Source: Lentisalinibacter sp964602525 (GTDB lineage Bacteria > Pseudomonadota > Gammaproteobacteria > Steroidobacterales > Woeseiaceae). Taken from it: 11,235 nt of DNA. Where the stretch lies: NCBI GenBank assembly GCA_964602525.1, contig CAZRSA010000091.1:1-11235 (forward strand), in the 5' to 3' direction. Below the pieces are notes generated by a model. The model ran no database searches and was not told where the DNA came from. It was given only the letters and a program-made list of their open reading frames with translations. The position numbers and the translations under genes were made by a program. This document shows, in pieces, positions 6,667 through 11,235 of the stretch (within the stretch, counting starts at the first letter, position 1; the number at the start of each line of letters is the position of its first letter).

Positions 6667-7671
6667 CTAGAGCTCGCCGTCGCCGTGCACGTCGTAGGCC
6701 TCCACGATGCGCTGCACCAGCGGATGCCGGACGACGTCGGCGGCGGTGAAATAACTGAAACCGATCCCCTCGACGCCGCGCAGCACGTCGATGACGTGGC
6801 GTAAACCCGACAACTGTCCCCGGGGCAGATCGATCTGGGTGACGTCCCCGGTGACCACCGCCCGGGAGCCGAAACCGATGCGGGTCAGAAACATCTTCAT
6901 CTGGGCGGCGGAGGTATTCTGCGCCTCGTCCAGCAACACGAAGGATTCGTTCAGCGAGCGGCCGCGCATGAATGCGAGCGGCGCCACCTCGATGACGTTG
7001 CGCTCCACCAGCCTTCCTACCCGCTCGAAGCCCATCATCTCGTACAACGCGTCGTACATGGGCCGCAGGTAGGGGTCGACCTTCTGCGACATGTCGCCGG
7101 GCAGGAAACCGAGCCGCTCGCCCGCCTCGACGGCCGGTCGCACGAGCACGATGCGGCGCACCTCGTCGCGCTCCAGCGCCTCGATGGCGGCAGCCACGGC
7201 GAGATAGGTCTTGCCCGTGCCGGCCGGACCGATGCCGAAGGCGAGGTCGTTCTCGCGGATCTGCGCGAGATAGTGGCGCTGGTTCGGACCCCGCGCGCGA
7301 ATGCGCTTGCGCGGCGTCTTGATGAGCGTCTCCTCCGCCCGTTCCCGCTCCGGCGCCTCGGCCAACGCGTCTTCGTCCGCCGGTGCCTCGCGGGCCTCCA
7401 TGGCCGACTCCTGCAGACAGATGTGCACACGGTGCGGGTCGATGTGCTCCGAGCCGGTGAGGCGGAAAAGCTCCTGCAGCACCTGCTCGCCGGCACGCGC
7501 CGCGCCGGGCTGGCCCACCACCCGGAAGCGGTTGCCCCGGTTGGCGATCTCCACGCCCAGTCGGCGTTCGATTTGTCTCAGGTGTTCGTCGAACTGGCCG
7601 CAGAGGTTGGCCAGACGATTGTTGTCGGCGGGTTCCAGGACGATGTCCCTGGCTTCGTTTACGGATTCCAA
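6667..7671 (-). CDS. ybeZ: PhoH-family ATPase YbeZ
   Basis: A 334-residue PhoH-like NTPase, the usual partner of YbeY; family members are linked to RNA metabolism. After an N-terminal domain (residues 8-75, LEPADNNRLANLCGQFDEHL like E. coli YbeZ) and a charged linker (about 92-120) comes the ATPase core, with Walker A GPAGTGKT at 148-155, Walker B FVLLDEAQN at 244-252 and the sensor-like VVTGDVTQIDLP at 272-283. The start is TTG (7671-7669). An in-frame TAG lies upstream at 7712-7710 with no ATG or GTG between, and the N-terminus aligns with YbeZ from this point. GGGGAG lies about 12 nt upstream, longer than ideal. The stop is TAG. ybeY starts 6 nt later in the same frame. Confidence 0.96.
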   Translation of the reverse strand: MESVNEARDIVLEPADNNRLANLCGQFDEHLRQIERRLGVEIANRGNRFRVVGQPGAARAGEQVLQELFRLTGSEHIDPHRVHICLQESAMEAREAPADEDALAEAPERERAEETLIKTPRKRIRARGPNQRHYLAQIRENDLAFGIGPAGTGKTYLAVAAAIEALERDEVRRIVLVRPAVEAGERLGFLPGDMSQKVDPYLRPMYDALYEMMGFERVGRLVERNVIEVAPLAFMRGRSLNESFVLLDEAQNTSAAQMKMFLTRIGFGSRAVVTGDVTQIDLPRGQLSGLRHVIDVLRGVEGIGFSYFTAADVVRHPLVQRIVEAYDVHGDGEL

Positions 7672-7716
7672 GAGAAGACGAGACTCCCCGTTCGAGTTGC
7701 CATGGTGCTAGCCTAA

Positions 7717-7736
7717 CCCCTCCTCATGACGAGGGG
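7717..7736 (-). other. Stem-loop between miaB and ybeZ
   Basis: A perfect 6-bp inverted repeat (CCCCTC at 7736-7731, GAGGGG at 7722-7717) with an 8-nt loop begins 3 nt after the miaB stop codon. It is followed by TTAGGC rather than a U-run. It may act as a weak terminator or as an mRNA-processing site that separates miaB from the ybeZYX-lnt part of the cluster. Confidence 0.35.
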
Positions 7737-7739
7737 AAG

Positions 7740-9089
7740 TCAGGACGCGCGGCGCCGGGCGGGCGGTGCGACGAGGCGTCCGCGCAGAGAATTCGGCATC
7801 GCCTCGGTGATCTCCACGTCGACGAAATCGCCGATGAGCGATTCGTCTCCGTCGAAGTTCACCCAGCGCATGTTCTCGGTACGGCCGGCCATCTGGCCGT
7901 TGTGGCGGCGGGCACGGCGCTCCACCAGCACCCGCTGGACACTGCCCACCATCGCCTCGCTGATGGCTGCGGCCCGCTGCTTGATGCGGGCCTGCAGCAG
8001 CGCGAGGCGGCGCTTCTTCTCCTCCGGGGTCACCTCGTCCGGCAGGGAGGCCGCCGGCGTGCCCGGCCGGGCACTGTAGATGAAGCTGAACGACTGGTCG
8101 AAGCCGACCTCGGCGATGAGTTTCATGGTGGCGTCGAAATCAGCGTCGGTCTCGCCGGGGAAGCCGACGATGAAATCCGAGGAGATCGAAATGCCCGGGC
8201 GGGCTTCCCGCAACCGGCGGATCTTCTGCCGGTACTCGAGCGCGGTGTGGCCCCGTTTCATGAGCGCGAGCACCCGGTCCGAACCGCTCTGCACCGGCAG
8301 GTGCAGGTAGGCCGCTAGTTTCGGCACTTCGGCGTAGGCGCGGATCAGCGAATCCGTGAACTCCACCGGGTGTGACGTGGTGAAGCGGATGCGCTCGATG
8401 TCGTCGATGGCGGCGACGTAGTGGATCAGGGTCGCGAGATCGGCCGTGGTGCCGTCGTGCATGGCGCCCCGGTAGGCGTTCACGTTCTGGCCGAGCAGGT
8501 TCACCTCCCGCACGCCCTGCTCCGCGAGTTGCGCCACCTCCACGATGACGTCGTCGAAGGGGCGGCTGATCTCCTCGCCACGGGTGTAGGGCACGACGCA
8601 GAAGGAGCAGTACTTGCTGCAGCCCTCCATCACGGAGACGAAGGCCGTGGGGCCCTCGGCACGGGGCTCCGGCAGGCGGTCGAACTTCTCGATCTCGGGA
8701 AAGGAGACGTCCACCACCGGTTCGCCGGATCGGCGCACCCGCTCGAGCATGTCCGGCAGCCGGTGCAGGGTCTGGGGCCCGAACACCAGGTCCACGTACG
8801 AGGCCCGGCGGATCACGGCGTCGCCCTCCTGGCTGGCCACGCAGCCGCCGACGCCGATCACCACATCCGGGCGCTCCGCCTTCAGCCGCTGCCAGCGGCC
8901 GATCTCCGAGAAGGTCTTGTCCTGGGCCTTCTCCCGGATGGAGCAGGTGTTGACCAGCAGTACGTCGGCCTCGGACGGGTCGTCCGTCAGCGTCAGGCCA
9001 TGGGAGTCGCGCAGCACGTCCGCCATCTTGTCGGAATCGTACTCGTTCATCTGGCAGCCGTAGGTGCTGATGTAGAGCCTGCCGCTCAT
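7740..9089 (-). CDS. miaB: tRNA-2-methylthio-N6-isopentenyladenosine synthase MiaB
   Basis: MiaB is a radical-SAM enzyme that adds a methylthio group to i6A37 of tRNAs reading UNN codons, which stabilises codon pairing. The 449-residue product has the three-domain methylthiotransferase layout. The N-terminal UPF0004 domain has cluster cysteines C12, C49 and C83 (YGCQMNEYDSD, VNTCSIREKA, GGCVAS). The radical-SAM domain has CxxxCxxC at C157, C161 and C164 (EGCSKYCSFC). A C-terminal TRAM RNA-binding domain lies at about 375-440. The GCQMN and PYTRG motifs favour MiaB over RimO or MtaB. The start is ATG at 9089, with GGGAG rather far upstream (about 12 nt). The C-terminus ends in an arginine-rich tail. 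It leads the conserved miaB-ybeZ-ybeY-corC-lnt cluster. Confidence 0.98.
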   Translation of the reverse strand: MSGRLYISTYGCQMNEYDSDKMADVLRDSHGLTLTDDPSEADVLLVNTCSIREKAQDKTFSEIGRWQRLKAERPDVVIGVGGCVASQEGDAVIRRASYVDLVFGPQTLHRLPDMLERVRRSGEPVVDVSFPEIEKFDRLPEPRAEGPTAFVSVMEGCSKYCSFCVVPYTRGEEISRPFDDVIVEVAQLAEQGVREVNLLGQNVNAYRGAMHDGTTADLATLIHYVAAIDDIERIRFTTSHPVEFTDSLIRAYAEVPKLAAYLHLPVQSGSDRVLALMKRGHTALEYRQKIRRLREARPGISISSDFIVGFPGETDADFDATMKLIAEVGFDQSFSFIYSARPGTPAASLPDEVTPEEKKRRLALLQARIKQRAAAISEAMVGSVQRVLVERRARRHNGQMAGRTENMRWVNFDGDESLIGDFVDVEITEAMPNSLRGRLVAPPARRRAS

Positions 9090-9124
9090 AGCCGAAAACC
9101 GCTCCCTCGTCCTGGCGTCCGTTG

Positions 9125-9136
9125 CGGGCGAACCCG
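9125..9136 (-). other. Small TTCG-loop hairpin between sat-cysC and miaB
   Basis: The minus strand reads CGGG-TTCG-CCCG, a 4-bp stem capped by a UUCG-type loop, 5 nt after the sat-cysC stop. The closing pair is G-C, so it is not the most stable C(UUCG)G form. No U-run follows. It may mark the 3' end of the sat-cysC message or act as a processing site; it is too short to call a terminator. Confidence 0.3.
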
Positions 9137-9141
9137 TGATC

Positions 9142-10854
9142 CTAGCGCAGGAAACCGAGGCTTTCGAGGACCACCAGGATGCGGTGGGCCGCCAGGTCCG
9201 GCGTCATCTCCTGGGTGTCGATGCGGATCTCCGGCGCCTCCGGCTCCTCGTAGGGGTCGCTGATGCCGGTGAACTCCTTGATGATGCCCGCCCGCGCCTT
9301 GGCGTAGAGCCCCTTGCGGTCGCGCTCCTCGCAAACCTCCAGCGGGGTGGCGACGTGGACCTCGACGAAGCCGCCGAGCGGCTCGATGGTCTGGCGTACC
9401 TCGCGGCGGGTGCGGGTGTAGGGGGCGATGGGCGCGCAGATGGCGATGCCGCCGTTCTTCGTGATCTCGCTGGCCACGTAGCCGATGCGCAGGATGTTCA
9501 GATCCCGGTGCTCCTTCGAGAAGCCGAGCTCGCTGGAGAGGTTCTTGCGCACGATGTCGCCGTCGAGCAGCGTCACCGGCCGCCCGCCTGCCTCCAGCAG
9601 CTTCACCATCAGCGCGTTGGCGATGGTGGACTTGCCCGAGCCGGAAAGCCCGGTCATGAACACCGTGAATCCCTGCTTGTGTCGGGGCGGATGGGTGCGG
9701 CGCAGTTCCGACACCACCTCCGGGAACGAGAACCAGTCCGGTATCTCCAGGCCTTCCTGCAGCCGGCGGCGGAGCTCCGTGCCGGATATGTTCAGTACGT
9801 TGTCCTGGTCGGTGGTCTCGTCCAGCGGCATGTACTGGGCCCGGTTCTCCGCGTAGACCATCAGGCGGAAGGGCACCATGGAGATGCCGAGTTCCTGCTC
9901 GTGCTCGCGGAACAGGGTCTGGGCGTCGTAGGGGCCGTAGAAGTCGTTACCCTGGCTGTCCTTGCCCGGCCCCGCGTGGTCGCGGCCGACGATGAAGTGG
10001 GTGCAGCCGTAGTTCTTGCGGATGATCGCGTGCCACAGCGCCTCGCGCGGGCCGCCCATGCGCATGGCCAGCGGCAGCAGGCTGAGCGAGGTGGTCTGGT
10101 CCGGGTACTGGCCCAGCACGTGCTCGTAGCAGCGTACCCGGGTGTAGTGGTCCACGTCCCCGGGCTTGGTCATACCGACGACCGGGTGGATCAGCAGGTT
10201 CGCCTCCACGTCACGGGCTGCCCGGAAAGTGAGTTCCTGGTGGGCGCGGTGCATGGGGTTGCGGGTCTGGAAGGCCACCACCTTGCGCCAGCCGAGCTTG
10301 CGGAACCGGTCGCGCATCTCACGCGGCGTGTCGCGCAGGTGACGGAAGTCGTAGTGGGTGGGCGCCTCGACGCCGCGCAGCGGGCCGCCCAGGTAGACCC
10401 GGCCGGCCTTGTTCATCAGGTAGTCCACCGCCGGGTGCAGCTCGTCGGTAGTGCCGAACACCTGCAGCGCCTCGGACTCCTTGTCCGGCGTCCAGCGGCT
10501 GGCCACCTTCATCGTCGCGATGAGCACGCCCTCCTGGTCGCGCAGGGCGATCTCTTCGCCCTCGGCCACATCCGCGGCAAACTCCTCGCTTACGTCCAGG
10601 GTGACAGGCATCGGCCACAGCACACCCGAGGCGAGGCGCATGTCCTTCAGAACGCCCTCGTAGTCGGTCTGCTCGAGGAACCCGGTCAGGGGGGAGAAGC
10701 CGCCGTTCAGGAGCAGCTCGAGGTCGCAGAGCTGGCGCGGCGTGAGGTCCCAGGACGCCATATCGCGGGCGCGCTTTCTTTCCTCGGTGGCCGCCGTCTC
10801 GCCCAGGTACAGTTCGGTCAGTTCGCCGCCATGCGGCTTCTTGTAGGCTCCCAT
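9142..10854 (-). CDS. sat-cysC: Bifunctional sulfate adenylyltransferase/adenylylsulfate kinase
   Basis: A 570-residue fusion of ATP sulfurylase (sulfate + ATP to APS + PPi, reversible) and APS kinase (APS + ATP to PAPS). Residues 1-165 form the N-terminal PUA-like domain. Residues 166-385 form the catalytic sulfurylase domain, with QTRNPMHRAH at 196-205 (HxxH nucleotide site) and GRDHAGPG at 290-297. Residues about 390-570 are an APS kinase domain with an intact P-loop GLSGSGKST (402-410), DGD (431-433) and an APS-binding-like region (NILRIGYVASEI). The intact P-loop suggests an active kinase, unlike the degenerate allosteric domain of fungal enzymes. The ATG at 10854 is preferred over an upstream TTG at 10893 because AAGGAA lies 6 nt before it and MGAYKKPHGG matches family starts. 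It could serve assimilation or, run in reverse, sulfur oxidation; the sequence does not decide. Confidence 0.96.
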   Translation of the reverse strand: MGAYKKPHGGELTELYLGETAATEERKRARDMASWDLTPRQLCDLELLLNGGFSPLTGFLEQTDYEGVLKDMRLASGVLWPMPVTLDVSEEFAADVAEGEEIALRDQEGVLIATMKVASRWTPDKESEALQVFGTTDELHPAVDYLMNKAGRVYLGGPLRGVEAPTHYDFRHLRDTPREMRDRFRKLGWRKVVAFQTRNPMHRAHQELTFRAARDVEANLLIHPVVGMTKPGDVDHYTRVRCYEHVLGQYPDQTTSLSLLPLAMRMGGPREALWHAIIRKNYGCTHFIVGRDHAGPGKDSQGNDFYGPYDAQTLFREHEQELGISMVPFRLMVYAENRAQYMPLDETTDQDNVLNISGTELRRRLQEGLEIPDWFSFPEVVSELRRTHPPRHKQGFTVFMTGLSGSGKSTIANALMVKLLEAGGRPVTLLDGDIVRKNLSSELGFSKEHRDLNILRIGYVASEITKNGGIAICAPIAPYTRTRREVRQTIEPLGGFVEVHVATPLEVCEERDRKGLYAKARAGIIKEFTGISDPYEEPEAPEIRIDTQEMTPDLAAHRILVVLESLGFLR

Positions 10855-10860
10855 GTCCGG

Positions 10861-10869
10861 TTCCTTTTT
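10861..10869 (-). promoter_or_regulatory. Ribosome-binding site of sat-cysC
   Basis: The minus strand reads AAAAAGGAA ending 6 nt before the ATG at 10854. It is the clearest Shine-Dalgarno in the window and decides the start codon in favour of this ATG over the TTG 39 nt upstream, which would place the site inside the coding region. Confidence 0.8.
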
Positions 10870-10906
10870 CCGTGTGCAGTAATTCAGTTGCAATCATTCG
10901 TGCGGC

Positions 10907-10921
10907 CCGCCGCTCCGGCGG
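10907..10921 (-). other. GC-rich inverted repeat in the sat-cysC leader region
   Basis: CCGCC (10921-10917), a 5-nt loop GGAGC, then GGCGG (10911-10907) form a perfect 5-bp stem about 50 nt before the sat-cysC start codon. It would lie in the 5' leader if transcription starts further upstream. No known riboswitch or attenuator pattern is recognised around it, and no convincing -35/-10 pair was found in the 10855-11032 spacer. Confidence 0.25.
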
Positions 10922-10940
10922 ACAGCACGCCAACGTAGCA

Positions 10941-10971
10941 GAGCCCGTGCCGCGCTGCCGCGACCGGGCTC
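10941..10971 (-). terminator. Possible transcription terminator after ssb
   Basis: A perfect 7-bp inverted repeat, GAGCCCG (10971-10965) and CGGGCTC (10947-10941), flanks a 17-nt GC-rich loop that can itself pair. It lies about 60 nt past the ssb stop and is followed by TGCTACGTT, only mildly U-rich. The strong stem and position between two unrelated genes favour a terminator; the poor U-tail argues against an efficient one. Confidence 0.35.
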
Positions 10972-11032
10972 ACAGAACATTGTGCGATCGTCCGCGCGGG
11001 ACGTTAGCGGTACAGGGCAGGAATCCTCGACG

Positions 11033-11235
11033 TTAGAACGGGATGTCGTCGTCGAATTCGCCGCCACCCGAGTCGGGATAATTCCCCCCCGGGGGACCGG
11101 AATCCTGGGACGACATCGGCGCCGGGCCGCCACCGCCGCCGCGCCCGCCCAGCATCTGCATCTCGTCGGCGATGACCTCAGTGGTCCAGCGGTCGTTGCC
11201 CTGCTTGTCCTGCCACTTGCGCGTGCGCAGCTTGC
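11033..11235 (-). CDS. ssb: Single-stranded DNA-binding protein, C-terminal part
   Basis: SSB coats single-stranded DNA in replication, repair and recombination, and its C-terminal tip recruits partner proteins. The last 66 residues are visible; the gene enters from the right edge. The segment starts KLRTRKWQDKQGNDRWTTEV, the end of the OB fold, followed by DEMQMLGGR, as in E. coli SSB. Then comes a short Gly/Pro-rich disordered linker (about 30 residues, shorter than in E. coli) and the acidic tip DDDIPF, an exact match to the conserved SSB tail. The linker codons include a run of seven G next to five C. The upstream OB-fold part lies outside the window, so full length cannot be judged. Confidence 0.95.
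   Translation of the reverse strand, partial: KLRTRKWQDKQGNDRWTTEVIADEMQMLGGRGGGGGPAPMSSQDSGPPGGNYPDSGGGEFDDDIPF

Noticed and set aside
10855..10893. TTG start at 10893 for sat-cysC (13 extra residues)
   Set aside because: The extension puts the strong AAGGAA site inside the coding region and is not part of the family N-terminus; the ATG at 10854 explains the data better.
9136..10938. A 600-codon plus-strand open frame opposite sat-cysC
   Set aside because: It covers the complement of a gene with intact catalytic motifs and has no domain signature, so it is an antisense shadow.
10894..11133. Small minus-strand frame between sat-cysC and ssb
   Set aside because: It overlaps the 3' end of ssb in another frame, is arginine/proline-rich with no ribosome-binding site or motif, and looks like chance in GC-rich DNA.

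Overview
This GC-rich window carries ten protein genes, all on the minus strand, so transcription runs from high to low coordinates. Gene content and order (miaB-ybeZ-ybeY-corC-lnt, then leuS-lptE) point to a gammaproteobacterium. Together with a bifunctional ATP sulfurylase/APS kinase, this suggests, more weakly, a sulfur-metabolising Chromatiales/Ectothiorhodospiraceae-like lineage. The lineage is inferred from gene order and protein features only.

In the direction of transcription, the right edge (11235-11033) holds the 3' end of ssb. A spacer of about 180 bp with two GC-rich inverted repeats follows. Next come sat-cysC (10854-9142) for sulfate activation and a 52-bp spacer with a small TTCG-loop hairpin. 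Then miaB (9089-7740, tRNA methylthiotransferase), ybeZ/phoH (7671-6667, TTG start), ybeY (6660-6181, TTG start, rRNA maturation), corC/ybeX (6119-5244) and lnt (5210-3717, lipoprotein N-acylation). After another short spacer come leuS (3644-1203) and lptE (1216-728), which overlap, then an uncharacterised HExxH protein (725-234), and finally the first 47 codons of a membrane protein that runs off the left edge.

Most spacers are under 75 bp, and several starts touch or overlap the preceding gene, so miaB to lptE looks like one long housekeeping cluster for translation quality control and envelope biogenesis. MiaB modifies tRNA, YbeZ/YbeY mature and check ribosomal RNA, LeuS charges tRNA, and Lnt and LptE act on outer-membrane lipoprotein and LPS assembly. 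LptE is itself a predicted lipoprotein and would be an Lnt substrate.

Most of the window is conserved core genome. The less ordinary points are the putative zincin-type protein sitting where holA commonly follows lptE, the pair of successive TTG starts in ybeZ-ybeY with both genes in one frame across a single amber codon, a good extended -10 promoter inside the cluster ahead of corC, and the sat-cysC fusion placed between ssb and miaB. I see no mobile element, CRISPR array, tRNA or rRNA, and no new multi-gene system.
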